A program made the position numbers and the translations under genes. Under the pieces are notes generated by a model. The model did no database searches. It had not been told where the DNA came from and saw nothing but the letters and a program-made list of their open reading frames with translations. Below are positions 27,251 through 45,657 of a stretch of DNA of 64,000 nucleotides, in pieces. Source of the stretch: Phymorhynchus buccinoides. Lineage: Eukaryota; Mollusca; Gastropoda; Neogastropoda; Raphitomidae. Location of the stretch: assembly GCA_017654935.2 (NCBI GenBank), contig CM065686.1, forward strand, positions 30,742,591 to 30,806,590. The letters run 5' to 3'. Positions within the stretch are counted from its first letter, which is position 1. Every line of letters starts with the position of its first letter.

Positions 27251-27736
27251 TATTGTCGCTGTCCGACGCTAACTGTGTATCTACAAAATTTGACAAAAAT
27301 AGATTTTTTTGCTGAAACTCCTTCCAGTGACCTCACGCAGGTCTTCTATAAATATCTTGTGTCTGCGACCAATGAAAATGCTCAAATTTGTCACATGATA
27401 CCACGGAAATAATCGTGTATGTGGCTGGTTGTTGATGGTTTTGACGCGATAAGCGTGTAACTGGTCACGCTAATCGTGTAACTGCCGGCAGCTGTCGTAT
27501 CTCCCATTGTGAGAACAATGCACTAACTTTGTGACTAACCGTGTAACTGAATTATCACGAAATGTTTGGGTATTAATGCAACTTTTATTGTGTCACATGT
27601 TTACTCATCGGTAAAGAAGAAGGGTCAAGCGTATATCAAATGGGGATTGACTTTGTAGCAGGCGACAATGTTTTTTGATGCTCCTGTAAAATCACTGATT
27701 GTGTAAATACACGGTTAGCGTCGGACAGCGACGATA
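27251..27736. mobile_element. TIR element with GTCCGACGCTAAC ends, copy 1
   Basis: The left end TATTGTCGCTGTCCGACGCT is mirrored by AGCGTCGGACAGCGACGATA. The interior repeats CGTGTAACT four times. A second copy lies inverted at 34513-34956. No transposase frame. Confidence 0.8.
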
Positions 27737-28016
27737 TGATATATAAACAAATTCCATTTCATGAATAGATGCCGAGTCTGGTGTCTTAACAGCTGCTGAT
27801 TTTGGGAATAAACTGGCGCGAGAGCATCCCCCCTCGCACAATAGGGAAAAAAGAAGAGCAAAGTGCTCCTATTGGCTGCAGTGACAAGAAACTGACGCCA
27901 CTCGCCTTGTTTCCTTCCTTTTCATACTCTGGCTGTGCCTTTAAATTGTGTAAACAAGCACGTGTATGAAGGTTTACACATAATTATGAAGGTTGTCCCA
28001 GTGGTCAAGCATCGAA

Positions 28017-28127
<111 letters not shown>

Positions 28128-28389
28128 ATCACTGGGTACAAATCACACTATTTTAAAAAGTGTCTCCCAGTAGGGTCTAAACATTGCTGCAAGTGCTTGC
28201 CCGTGTCCCTTAGGATGCGGTCACCAGGTTTGGTGATATATCGTGGCATTCTTCGCTGATTTCAGATCTCCCCTTTGATGTGTGACTTTCGGGACAACCT
28301 CTAGTTCACACACAAACAGCATTTTAAAATGTGAACCACAAACATAGGTCTTCTTTTTCAATTATATCAAACTCAACAGAAATACTTGT

Positions 28390-28542
28390 ACCATATTTTT
28401 CTGATTATAAGGTGCAACCCTTGAATTTTACACAAAATTCAGATTCTGTTATTATATTTTCTTACTATTTTAGAAGTCATATTATAAGGTCTCAGTCTCA
28501 GAAAAAAGTATCGGCTTATACTTATAGTCCGAAAAATACGGT
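28390..28542. mobile_element. Small TIR element (ACCATATTTTTC ends)
   Basis: The left end ACCATATTTTTCTGATTATA is mirrored by TATAGTCCGAAAAATACGGT. The ends resemble those of the larger element at 30502-32496. Confidence 0.65.
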
Positions 28543-29444
28543 GCTCTTTGTTAATGCCTACAACTTGGTTTCATTCTATGGATCATTTACGCTGTGTGCG
28601 TTTTGAATATTCTTATGATTGGGCAACAATGAAAATAAACAAGACCGTAAAATGGCTGCTGTATGCCATTGAACAAGTAATCTTCCAGGTGAGAAAAATT
28701 AATTGAAAGGAAATTGTAGGATTGTGCTTTTGGAAAACTTGCCTACATGCAGAAAGTGCTACCATTTCTTTCTTTTTCCCACGACCATTGTGAAGTGCAA
28801 CAAACGGTGAAAATCAAAAGTCCCTCGTGTGAGACAAAGAAGGCTGAAGTCTGAAGTGTTTTAATTGTGAAGGCCACCGACCCATACACAATATATAAAA
28901 CCCTAATCGGGGGCAATATTAGAACAAAATATATGTATATAAGGGTCAATAAATTTGCAGAAGCATCAATACAATAACAAAGAAGAAACTGGGAGTTAGT
29001 AAATGAAGTAATGCACTTGCACTGCCTTTGTACTGAATTGTGTGGTGTGAACAAGAAACATGATAGTTTAAAACAAAAAGACTGGAGGAGGCCACCAAGG
29101 GAAAAAAGCTTTATGTGTAGGCCTACATGTACTGTTATTTTTGGCTAACGGTTTGCGATGTATTCCTTTCTATGAATGTCAGTTTTGTTTCAAACAAGTG
29201 CATCTGTGACACAACTGCACCGATAAAAAAAGAGGCTTTAAACAATAACACATCATTGATCCATAAAGCACAAATAAGTAAACTATTTTCTTCGAGAAAT
29301 AATGCCTTAAGTTATCTTCCCCCCAAAAAAACCGGAGAACAGCAGAAACTATAAATATAAAGAATTTTTTTTTTATAATACATGGTCTTGTGGAAGAGTA
29401 ATATGCGTAATATGTTTGACACTTGGTACAGAAAAAAGACCAAA
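28543..29444. other. Gene-free stretch
   Basis: Nothing coding recognised. Confidence 0.45.
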
Positions 29445-29545
29445 TCAATCAATCAGTCTTTATTATTCCCGTCAAACATTCAAAAGGAAATTTTGTTTGC
29501 TGTCACATTAAAAGGTACAATACAACACAATGTTCAAGGAGAAAA
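29445..29545 (-). mobile_element. LINE-like 3' end fragment
   Basis: CAATCAATCAATCAG followed by TTTATTATTCCC and GGAAATTTTGTTTGCTGTCA matches 53289-53365. Read on the minus strand, it ends in a (GATT)n tail, the form of some CR1-type retrotransposon ends. Confidence 0.5.
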
Positions 29546-29577
29546 TAACATTAGAAATAAAATTCACACACACAACT

Positions 29578-29760
29578 GGGAGCCGCTGTGGCTCAGTTGG
29601 TTAGAGTCGCTATCTCGTCATCCGTCGGGCTTCACCAATTTTGAATCTACCCACATAGAGCAGCATGTGTGACTCGGTGATTGTAAAGTGCTTAGAGCTT
29701 GGTCTGAAACAGTGATTGCTGAATAACTATCATGGTCACCATTATAGAACTATGTTGTAA
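29578..29760 (+). mobile_element. tRNA-derived SINE
   Basis: Begins GGGAGCCGCTGTGGCTCAGT. TGGCTCAGTTGG is a good Pol III A box. The B-box region (CAATTTTGAATCTACCC) is eroded. The following GTAAAGTGCTTAGAGCTT segment has the look of a conserved SINE body. It does not fold as a tRNA gene. Confidence 0.6.
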
Positions 29761-29861
29761 TAAACAAAAACGCACAGTAAGGTATAGACATAAATTACAA
29801 TTTTAAAAAAACATACCTCTGTTTGCAGATCTGTGTTCCTTAAAGTCTGTGTACACGTTCA

Positions 29862-29979
29862 CATTATTCACGAGATATTTCTATTTCCCCATGGCAACAC
29901 AGTGTTAGCCTACTCATAATATGACTTACAGCTCACTGTGTTGCCATGGGGAAATTTATAGAAATATCTTGTGAATAGT
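29862..29979. repeat. Long imperfect palindrome
   Basis: The left arm TTTCCCCATGGCAACACAGT pairs with ACTGTGTTGCCATGGGGAAA across a 28-base loop. Pairing continues outwards through GATATTTCTA / TAGAAATATC. It could form a hairpin with a stem of roughly 45 base pairs and may be a palindromic MITE. Confidence 0.75.
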
Positions 29980-30501
29980 GTTAACAAGCGCCAAGACCTT
30001 TAACTAGAAGCTTTCCACAAGCACGCTCGCCCACGCTAAATGACAAATATAATTCTGATAGTATTGTTTCAAAAAGTCACCATGATTACGAAATGCACAC
30101 AACTTCTTTGCATAATTCACAAACACAAATTACACAGAAGAGATAACTTAAGTGCAACATTGACAATGTAACAACACAGGAGAATCAACTGCTCAACAGA
30201 ACTTGCATATTCACACAACGTGGATTTAGTTAAGTCATCAAAATAACAAAAATGCACAAAACAAAACAAAGTTATTAGGAAGCTCAATAACAACAATGCA
30301 ATGTATAAAACCTACTGCTAAAGTATTTAGAATTAAAAAAACAAACAAAATTAAAATATTGCAAACAACAAAGGTACAATAAATAACATGCATTAAAATG
30401 AACATTTTGTGCGGAAAATCAATGAGCATTGAATCACAGGGAAGAGAATGACTAAAAATTGTGTGAATTAAAAACAGTATAAAACAAAGCGTAAAGTTCT
30501 G
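29980..30501. other. AT-rich gene-free stretch
   Basis: Nothing recognised. Confidence 0.45.
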
Positions 30502-32496
30502 TTATCATATTCTACGGACTACAAGGCGATACCTTTTTCTTCAACTGAGACCCCTGCGCCTTAAAATGCGTTGTGCTTAGCGTATGACTGAAATCTGATT
30601 AATGGGCCTGTCACACCTTGACGTTTTAGCCAACGTATGCTGGACGTATGAAAAATTTGGCGAATACGCTGGCGTACGTCGAATACGTTATGGGTAAGTT
30701 TTGTATGAGTTAAGAGCACGCTGGCATACGTCGTAGTACGGCGAGGTCGTCGAAAAATGTTGTGCATGCACAAAATTCTCGACGTACGCCAGCGTATGGG
30801 TCATACGTCCCGCATACGTGGGCCATAAGTTAGAAGTAAGTTAGGTGATCGTTTACACACGTTCACACACGCTACTCATAAGTCGAAATACGCCGTCGCT
30901 ACTCATGAAGTCGAAATACGCCGTCTACTGTACCCAAAACGTATTGGCAGCGTTTAGGGGAATTGCTATATAAAAACGGGGTTCATAGGAGACCATAGAA
31001 CTGAGTGAACAGTGTTCTTAAGTAACCCATCTTACCCTTTTAGAATATCGAGTAAGTAACATGATAACAACCTTTTTATAGGCTACAACACAAAAAAATA
31101 TTTAAATTTAAGTTCCAGCTACCATATAATGACGTATTGGCAGCGTTTAGGGGAATTGTTATATAAAAACGGGGTTCATAGGAGAGTGATAGCAGTTATG
31201 TCCTTGTCATCTGATAGAGCGTATGCCAGCGAGGATCGGCACGCTGGCTAAAACCGGTAAAATACGCCGAGCTGGCTTAAGTAAGTGTCGCCCCAATCTT
31301 ATCACGAGCTATGTTTTGCCTTTAGAATATCCTATTATAAAAATAGAGTTATTAAGTAACATGATAACAACCAGATTTTTACTAGTTACTATAAAATTGC
31401 TAACAACACAAGCTGATGGTCGGCGAATGGGGCTACCATACGCAGAATGCATAAGTTAGAGTCCAAATTATCGTACCATGAGTTTTATAAGTTGTGAACA
31501 AACCGGCAACATTTTACTGCTAAGCATTCGTTGTGCAACCACACACCAATATTTACTGGTTTAAATCTAAAGTTTTACTCACCCTAAAAGATCAATTTAT
31601 CCAACAGTGGTTCTCGCAGCTGGAAGAAAAACAAATATTCAGTAACTATAAATTGTTAAATCGAAATGTTCTATATAAGTTACTAATACGTTAGGCAAAA
31701 TATCCCACATGAAAGGTTTTGCTCGAAGTCCAACTCGTTATGTTTTTGAATACGCTATATTTGCCAAATACGCCCGTAATAAAAAATTGTCAAAAAAAAA
31801 AAACTCTCAGTCGTTCGATAGTTCAGCGTATGCCAGCATTCTTTTAGATCTTGGCCAAATTTTGATACAATATTTGTTAATGGAGATGTTAATTAGCGTC
31901 GGCATACGCTGGCTAAAACGTTAAGGTGTGACAGGGCCTTAAACAAAGTTGTGAATTCCATTCATATCGTACCTATTGAGATCGATTATCAGGCCGAAAT
32001 TGTGAATGAAGCCACGGATGCAGAAAACAATGTTCAAATGTAAAATGTTGATGTGTACTGTTATGGTGGGGTTTGAAGCAGAATATGACGTCACAGCCTC
32101 GGTTTCGACAGTAAAAGCCATAACTATCATGCGAAAAAGTATGTCGCTGATGAAGGCGAGTAAAACTCATTGTAGAAATCTATTCCGTATTTTTCAATTC
32201 CGACTTTTCTGGGCTCTCTGACGCAGACAAACGTGCTTCATCATATGGATATCCACATAGTGGCGTGAGTGTAACTTCTGTCCTTCTGAAGATTGTTTTG
32301 ACAGAACTAGGCAAAATACGATCTTTGTTTGAGTCGATCTCAGTGTTTTCGATCTATTTTTTTGCTTTTGTTCGATCATTGTGCATGCGCCTTAAAACAT
32401 GTTGCGCCTTGTGTATGTTTAAATTCACATTTTTAGTTAAATTCAGGGGGTACGCCCTATAATTAGAAGCGCCTTGTACTACGTAAAATACGGTAA
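30502..32496. mobile_element. Outer DNA transposon with a nested insertion
   Basis: The left end near TACGGACTACAAGGCGATAC is mirrored by GCGCCTTGTACTACGTAAAA at the right. A related copy starts at 58595 and shares the segment GTTGTGAATTCCATTCATAT. This copy is interrupted by the element at 30599-31942. No intact transposase frame. Confidence 0.75.
30599..31942. mobile_element. TTAA-flanked TIR transposon nested in an older element
   Basis: About 1.34 kb between TTAA sites. The ends GGGCCTGTCACACCTTGACG and AAGGTGTGACAGGGCC are inverted, and GTTTTAGCCAACGTATGC / GCATACGCTGGCTAAAAC extend the inverted repeat. Many CGTACGCTGGCGTA-like subrepeats follow each end. A 50-base block with a TATATAAAAACGGGG core occurs twice (about 30940 and 31132). 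The related empty site at 58670 reads GATTGAACAGAG where this copy has the insertion. Confidence 0.85.
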
Positions 32497-32619
32497 TTTT
32501 AAAGGACCTAAATCATTCCCTCACCCCTGTCCCCTTCTCTCACTCTCCACTGGGATCCAGCACTTATTTGATTCCACCCAATGTCAATTTTTTTCAAGAA
32601 TCAGTTGGAGAAATCATCC

Positions 32620-32811
32620 TTAACCCCTTGACTGCCAGAGAAAATTCAAGAAAAAATAATTGGGCAAATCATGCCATAAAAAAGACAACTAATAGAGCCA
32701 ATCTGGCAAAATGGTCTGGGGATATAACTCTTGATTGTGTTAGAGCAAAAGCCAGCATATCAGGGTTATTCCTCTTAAAATGTAATATGTTGGTGGCAGT
32801 CAAGGGGTTAA
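32620..32811. mobile_element. TTAA-flanked MITE, family M1 copy 2
   Basis: Same ends as 21495-21724 (TTAACCCCTTGACTGCCA and TGGCAGTCAAGGGGTTAA) and the same orientation, with a shorter interior. Shares AGCCAATCTGGC and AATGGTCTGGGGATAT with copy 1. Confidence 0.85.
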
Positions 32812-33189
32812 AAAAACAGTAACAAATGTATACTCTTACATAATAAAGTGTAAGATATAACGAAATACATATTCTTAAAAAAATGGCAAAAGCAAAATCT
32901 AGCAAATGTAAAATTAAACGCTATAGTATAAAGTATTCGGATATCAAACTCACAATGGCAAGCATAAAGCATATAAGATAACTCATACAACAATAAAACG
33001 TGACAGAGGCTTTAAAAATTTAAATAATTCAATTGGCAACTACATTAACAAACAGTTACACAAAAAAAACAATTACAAAGCAAAGGCATCAAACAAGCAG
33101 TAGATAAACAAGAAAAAAATCGATTCTCTTTAAGTACTGGACGTGCAGGATCAACATTATGAAGAGTGAACAGAATAACATACGAAATT

Positions 33190-33292
33190 CAGTATATTCC
33201 AGTCACATAGACTTATCTCTGTGAAATTCAGGCTGCTCTCCCCCGGAGAGTGCGTCACCGCAAGTGCAGCACCTACCCAATTTTGGATTCTT
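33190..33292 (-). mobile_element. SINE 3' fragment
   Basis: The segment GTGAAATTCAGGCTGCTCTC through CAGCACCTACCCAATTTT matches 37797-37860, the non-tRNA end of the SINE at 37770-38192, in the same orientation. Confidence 0.7.
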
Positions 33293-34512
33293 TCTACAAA
33301 TACTAAATGCTTCTATCATATATTATTTGGCTTTGATTTACAAATCATATTTTTTAAACTATAAGGCAATATTCATTTTCCTTTCACCTCTACACCCAAT
33401 AACAAAGGGCCCCCAATTTGTGGATAAAAACATGTGAAGGGGGTGGTAGAGATTGTCAAGCACCGCAATCTAGAAAGTGTTAACGAACCACCCAGAAAAC
33501 GGATACTCACTTCTACATCCATCAAAATCATTGTCCAAAAAATTATTCAATAGATGCCTTAGCCCTTCATCAAATATAAAAAATCTTCTGTTCTGAACAT
33601 AGAGAGGACAAGGGTATGACCTGTCCCCAATCTATAACTCTACCGAATATCACTCACACCACCCTAAATAGTAATAGACGATTTTCGGAAAAATAGAATG
33701 TCTTTTTACCACAAAATCGGATTGTTCCCCATGAAAAAGTAGGACTACCAATTAATCAAAGGTCCCTCGCGCAAACCGCAAAATTATGTCCCTTGGCTAT
33801 CTGCGGACATTTCGTATCGACAACAACTCGGTGGACAACAGCAACAGCCCCCACAACTGCCAGTAAGCAGTGTTCCTGATTACGCAGATCTGTACATAAA
33901 TTACGTACAAAGTTTCAAGTTTGACGTATAAATTTTTCAGTCAATACATTATTGTGACGTACAGTTTTTCTCTCAGCCGATTGCTTCCTCAAACGTGTTC
34001 GCCGCGATCAGAATGTCGAAGCCATTTCGGCTTGCGGGAAACGATCAATAAAATATACTGGGCCTGTTCTTTCACTACTATGCCATGCTTGAAGCAGACG
34101 ACAAAAACTATCATGAATCACAGAGTAATTTCCCTTTGTTTCTCGCCACCCATGCTGCTCGCACGTGCACTGCTGCCAAGCCTAGCCCACGCGTTTCTTG
34201 GAAGCAAAAAAATGGCGCTGCTTCGCTGGATTGCAAAAACTTCGACGCGAAGTTCTTCCTGACTCTGAAGTTTTAAGTTTTAAAGATTTGTCTTTATTTT
34301 AGAGCATATTGTCCATTTATTATGGCTTTTATTTTGACCCTCAACATTTTTCAAATGACCCTTAAAATTTGGGGGCAAAGGGTCATGATGACCCTTAAAA
34401 ATTTGGAAGCATAGGGAACGTATTTCTTTCTTTCTTTTTGTTTTCTTTTTGTTTACCATTTGGACACCGAGTAGGGAACCAAGAACATAATACAAAAAAA
34501 CATGTACATACA
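33293..34512. other. Gene-free stretch
   Basis: Frames of up to 113 codons near 33921-34262 have no recognisable domain, splice context or paralogue in the window, so I do not call a gene. Confidence 0.4.
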
Positions 34513-34956
34513 TATCGTCTGTCCGACGCTAACAGTGTATCTGCAAAATCAGTGATTTTACAGGAGCATCAAAAAACATGCAGTCATCTGCTACAATGTC
34601 ATTCCCCATTTGATATACGCTTGACTCTTCTTCTTTACCGATGAGTAAACATGTGACACAATAAAAAGTTGCCTAACACCTAAAGTTTCTGTGATAATTC
34701 AGTTACACGCTTAGCGCCGGAGTTGCAAAGAATGGGAGATCGACAGCTTCAATCTCTGTACCGGCAGTTACACTGTTAGCATGTCAAAACTGTAGGATTT
34801 CCAGTAGATCATGTGACAAATTTGAACATTTCCATTGGTCGCAGACACAAGATATTTATAGAAGACCTGTGTGAGGTCATTAGAAGGGGTTCCAGTGAAA
34901 AATCTATTTTTGTCAAATTTTGTAGATACACGGTTAGCGTCGGACAGCAACGATAT
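34513..34956. mobile_element. TIR element with GTCCGACGCTAAC ends, copy 2 (inverted)
   Basis: Ends TATCGTCTGTCCGACGCTAA and TTAGCGTCGGACAGCAACGA. The interior is the reverse complement of the copy at 27251-27736, for example GGTCGCAGACACAAGATATT against its complement. Confidence 0.8.
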
Positions 34957-36259
34957 ACTGTTGTATGTAAGTAACAATCTTCCTGCACAAACTAAACTTG
35001 CTTCTAGCATTAACAATTTGAAAAACCTCCTGTATAGTGATCCCAAAATTGCTGTATTGAAATACAATTATGATTAATGGTTGCTCAAATCTAATTGCCA
35101 ATCTAATTGCAAAACAAAATAATTAAAACGAACAATCAAAAGAACGGGCACATCAAGGCTGCGAGGCCTGGCTGCTCTAAAGACCTGACCTGACCTGACC
35201 TGTTGAGTTCAACAAAACACCACAACTTTTACAGCTAACATTTGGCAGGTTGGGAATTAGTTTCACCTGGAACCTCATTTAAAAAGTACCTTTGCAACAA
35301 CATGATATCATACAACGTTTTGCACATGAAAAATAGTATTGACGACCAAAAATTATAACAAATTCATGCGTAAATGCCATCACAGTGAATTAAAAGTGGT
35401 AAAACCATTCAACAAAATCAGATCATTCATGATTATCATAGATAGATTAGGGCATACAGGCATGCAAATTACAAACACACATTCTCGTTGATACAAACAT
35501 CATTCCCACAAAACAAATACAAATGTTGCCACTAGTACAAGATTAACCGCAAGATCCTGTTTTCCAGTTCCATTTACAAACAGCTAGGCTGGAAGAGGTT
35601 TCCATCTATTGTGTCATTTTAAGCTAACAATTAAATTCATTTAACTGGCTATGCATAATAATGTATATCATATGCATAAAAAAAATCCCAACCACATATT
35701 TTGGGAAGCATTAACCATCATGAGCTGTGGTAGGATGGGTGACACAAAAATGAACACAACAACATCCGTTGGTCGAGTGGTTAAACAGCATCTATAAAGT
35801 CAACATGTGATTAGCTCAATGGCGGATTATAAAAACCATAATGAGTCTACAGCTAAGTAAATTACAAAAAATGAGATTTACCTGCATTAAAACATTCTCA
35901 TAATGTATACTATCATCACACATTTGGGTCAAACTAAAAATTGAACGAACAGTTCTTCTTCTCTTCTACAATCTTTTCTTCATCGAATTGATCACACATT
36001 TCTTATTTGGGTTGTGTTGTGTTGGGCTTTTTTTGTTTGTTTGTTTTTGTGTGTGCCTGTGTTACTAAATTATTATGTCAATAATTGCCTGTTGACATTA
36101 CTAGAAGAAGAAGTTACTTGCAAATCTCACATACAAAAAAAACCCAATTGGCTTGGCCATAAACACCACACTTCTTTCAACTTATTGAATATGATACTGT
36201 ATAAATTTGACAATCAAATTTGTTGTCCATCTTCCTTTCTGTCTCTCTTTGTCTTCCTT

Positions 36260-36306
<47 letters not shown>

Positions 36307-36894
36307 CTTTTTCTTCCTTTTGTTTCTTTCTCTTCACTCTTACCCACTCACACACATGCACATTACAACACTGACACATTCTTTAAAAAAATATTTTTTT
36401 AAAGGGAGAGAAAAAGGACAGTGAAACAACAACAGCATTACTTGCCCATCCTCCTTTTTTTTTAATGCACTCACATCTATTAACCATTGCACTATTTTGG
36501 ACCAATCATCACAAACGCTGCATAAAGCCAACAAGAGTTCTGACTATCCTGCATCCCTTCCACGCTTCATCACCAGGAACAAAATGCTAAATGTACAATA
36601 TTGCCAGACATCAGTCAACCCGTTCTGTGACTTAGATTCAACGCACGACAACAACATAAAATGCAAGCTTGTTTTGATAGAAATGCATGATAAATACAAT
36701 TATTGCCTTGATTTTTTTTCATGAAATAATTTAACCAACATAGATCTATGTGGTATGTATTGTGATAGAAATTGGTAGACATAACAAATTATCTAATTAT
36801 GCTATGTCCCATCACGAGTATCAAATAACAGAATCACAAATTATATAACACACATAGATTGCACTCCATTTTACTAGTAATACGACCCTCAGTT
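34957..36894. other. Gene-free stretch with a short (CT)n
   Basis: AT-rich. A CT microsatellite occupies about 36265-36303, and a CTGACCTGACCTGACCTG run lies near 35184. No gene recognised. Confidence 0.5.
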
Positions 36895-37400
36895 AGGATG
36901 GCCCACACTTGAGCACCGCAGAGTCTACCAGGCTTACAATGCTTTATAAGATCTTGAACGGCATTGTCAAAGTCGACAACACCAGACTGAAGTCAGCTCC
37001 AACTCGCCTCAGAAGAGGACACAGCCGGCAACTATCCACCATCCAGTGCCGGACTGAATACAGGAGAAGTTCTTTCTTCCCGCGCACCATCAAAGACTGG
37101 AACTCGTTACCTGAGGAGGCTGTGTCTGCCTCTTCAGCCGGCTCGTTCTAGTCCTCCATCAAGATGCAAATCCCCCCCCCCCCCCCCCCCCCCCCTAGTT
37201 TAGGTGTTCCTGCTGACTCAGCATCACGTCAGGGGCTCGATCAGCGAGACCCGACTGGCTGGGTCATCTTCATAGTGTAGGTTTTTGTTTTATTTTGTCT
37301 CTTTTTGATGCCCGACTTCGGACCTCGACCGCATATAATATCAAAAAGTCACTGATGATTGTGGATACTCAACGGGAGAAGAAGAACAAAGAATAAGACT
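36895..37400 (+). pseudogene. LINE reverse-transcriptase C-terminus fragment and 3' tail
   Basis: The frame from 36909 reads TRLTMLYKILNGIV, then SSFFPRTIKDWNSLPEEA, then stops. FFPRT-xx-WNSLP is the standard C-terminal motif of non-LTR retrotransposon reverse transcriptases. The poly-C at about 37171-37194 and the tail down to ACTCAACGGGAGAAGAAG follow. The 3' tail recurs inverted at 45480-45640. Only the last part of ORF2 remains, so it is a 5'-truncated dead copy. Confidence 0.75.
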
Positions 37401-37769
37401 GCAATGCCATTGCATGTTCCCATAATCTGAATTCAGATTAAGAACTAGACAATCATCCCTCTTAAAGTTTAGTCTGTCAAACAAAAAACAAATTGTATTC
37501 ACTTTTTTTTTTCCAATCACTATACAACATGATTGCTTATCTTGACAGACTTACTTATAAATTAATAACATTCTAGATATACATGATATTTGTTGTGTCA
37601 ATACATCCCCAGTAATATGTTTCAACTTTCCATCATCATCTTCATTCAAAATGTAAATGCACAGTTCTGAACCATTTTGATTATTTAGTATATCGCTGCC
37701 CTAAATGCCAGCTAGAATAAGAAACAATAAGTAAATGCATAAGAAGTAGTAAGTAGGTGGCATTTGGCA

Positions 37770-38192
37770 TATTCAAGTCACAGACTTATCTGTGTGAAAT
37801 TCGGGTTGCTCTCCCCTGGAGAGAGCGTCGCTGCAAGCGCAGCGCTTACCCAATTTTTGGGTGTTTTTTTTTTTTTTTTTGGGGGGGGGGGGTACAGGGT
37901 GAGGAGGGGGTGTGGGCAAACTTGGGAAACCTAGCCATCAATATGGCCATACCAGGCAGCAGGATTTCTCCCTGCTCTTACCAACTTTCAACTGCCGTGG
38001 GATTTTTACGTGCGTAAAGACCAAGGGTCAGACTAGCTTTAAGTCCCCATCCGAAGGACCCGACATTCAGTTCGATTTTCCTGTCGAACTAGAAAGAAAG
38101 GGCGAGGCCAGGATTCGAACCCGTGTCACTCACGTTGCAGTCACGCATTACATTTGGCAGGCGAACATCTTAACCACTCTGCCACCTTTCTC
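37770..38192 (-). mobile_element. tRNA-derived SINE with intact A and B boxes
   Basis: On the minus strand the head near 38190 reads GGTGGCAGAGTGGTTAAGAT (A box) and reaches GGGTTCGAATCC (consensus B box) near 38115. The body continues to GGAGAGCAACCCGAATTTCA and on to the left edge. The head could still be recognised by Pol III. A poly-T/poly-G patch interrupts the body near 37866-37892. Confidence 0.8.
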
Positions 38193-39002
38193 CAGGTGGG
38201 GTGTATCTATACTAAAATAATGTATATTAAATATATATTTTATTCATAACATTTTTTGGTAAAGATAAGATATACATTTTAAAAATCGTTGTTGCTTTTT
38301 TGGGGGTTAACATTGATCCAGCAAACCCTGCTGCTGAAACTTATTTATATAAGAAAATATCTCCCCTTAATTCTTCTCTTCTGTATCCCACAAACAAACA
38401 AAAATAGATCAGGTTTTTAAACCTGTCATACAAACACATAATTGCATTTCATGCTATTTTAAGACATTTGGATTTCAGATATGAACACTATATAGATCAT
38501 TTTTATAATTCTTCAGCTTACCTTTGCATGCCCTAATGCAGCACAATAACTATGAATAAAACATCTGGAATTGTATCAACAATAACTCAAATCAGGGGGG
38601 GGGGTTCTCTCCAAAATCAGGTATAAAAAAACACACCAAAAACCATTGTGTTTTGGTTTTTTAAACATTAAGAAGAACAGTTATACATATTGCATACAAA
38701 AACTGACTATTAAAAAAAAAGAAGACTTGCAACATGAACACGGACTAATCTTGCATACAGGTCAACAAGGCTGCGAAGAGTGATATTAGTGCATTATAGA
38801 TTGGCTACACAAATATTATTTTGTTAAAATGGAAGAAAAAAATTCTGCTGTAGATTCAATGCTTCTATGGGTTAAATGCAGTGAATGCCGAGACTTTATA
38901 TTAGGTTCGCACATATTATAATTTACACAAAGGAGGGGAAAAACAACGGTTTACTGTTTGAACACATTGACCATAAAGCATTGCTACTTATCACTCAAAA
39001 AC
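38193..39002 (-). other. Presumed INPP1 3' UTR and flank
   Basis: AT-rich sequence directly after the INPP1 stop. An AATAAA on the minus strand at 38243-38238 is a candidate poly(A) signal about 760 bases past the stop. Confidence 0.45.
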
Positions 39003-45001
<5,999 letters not shown>

Positions 45002-45059
45002 GGTCAGTGGCAGTCAAGCTGCACAATGAAACAGAACATACATGTGTCTTGTCTAACTC

Positions 45060-45400
45060 TGCCCCGTGGGGATACCGGGGAGACCGGGGAGGGGGGGTGG
45101 TGTCTTTCATACAAATAGTTCCCCCACCTTCTGGAAGATTTGTGCTGGTAACTTCCTCTAATCTGTCACTCTCTTTGACTCTGCCTTTTCCCTTGCTTAC
45201 TGTCATCTGCTATCTTTCTATCTTACTGGTCCATTCTCCTGCTTTTTTTCTATAATTTCTTTTAAAAAATCTATTGAGCCGAAGTCGGACATGCTGGGCC
45301 TAATTATTTCTTAGTTAGGCACATAACGGCAGCATGACGCATCTACACTCATATGACAGGAAACTGTCTGAGCGAACGAAGAAGAAGAAGAAGAAGTCTA
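45060..45400 (+). mobile_element. SINE-like dispersed repeat, copy 3
   Basis: Shares CATACAAATAGTTCCCCCAC and the following CT-rich body with 5288-5470, but has a different 3' half that ends in GAACGAAGAAGAAGAAGAAG. Lies about 40 bases outside the likely INPP1 5' UTR acceptor. Confidence 0.8.
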
Positions 45401-45479
45401 ACTCTAAACCAGTCACAGTCCAGGGTGGATTCATTCAAATAGCCTCATACATCTAACAAATAGATGATTCTTCAAGATT

Positions 45480-45640
45480 CTTATTCTTCTCCCGTTGAGT
45501 ATCCAAAATCAACAGTTTGATTTTTTGATACTTCATTAAATGGTCAAGGTCCAAAGATGAGGGGAGAGGAATTTAAGTTGACCCAGCTAGCCAGGTTTCG
45601 CTGATTGAGTCCCCGATTTTCAACTTACTCTTGTTGGTTT
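45480..45640 (-). mobile_element. LINE 3' tail, inverted copy
   Basis: The reverse complement matches the tail at 37230-37390 (CTTCTCCCGTTGAGTATCCA, GACCCAGC, CTGATTGAGTCCC). The reverse-transcriptase part is missing. Confidence 0.75.
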
Positions 45641-45657
45641 CTATCTGCCTTAATCAT

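Noticed and set aside
29578..29660. tRNA gene
   Set aside because: The A box is good, but the B box is degenerate and acceptor and anticodon stems cannot be formed. It fits a SINE head.
33921..34262. 113-codon open frame
   Set aside because: The composition is not protein-like, no motif was recognised, and no neighbouring exon could be attached.
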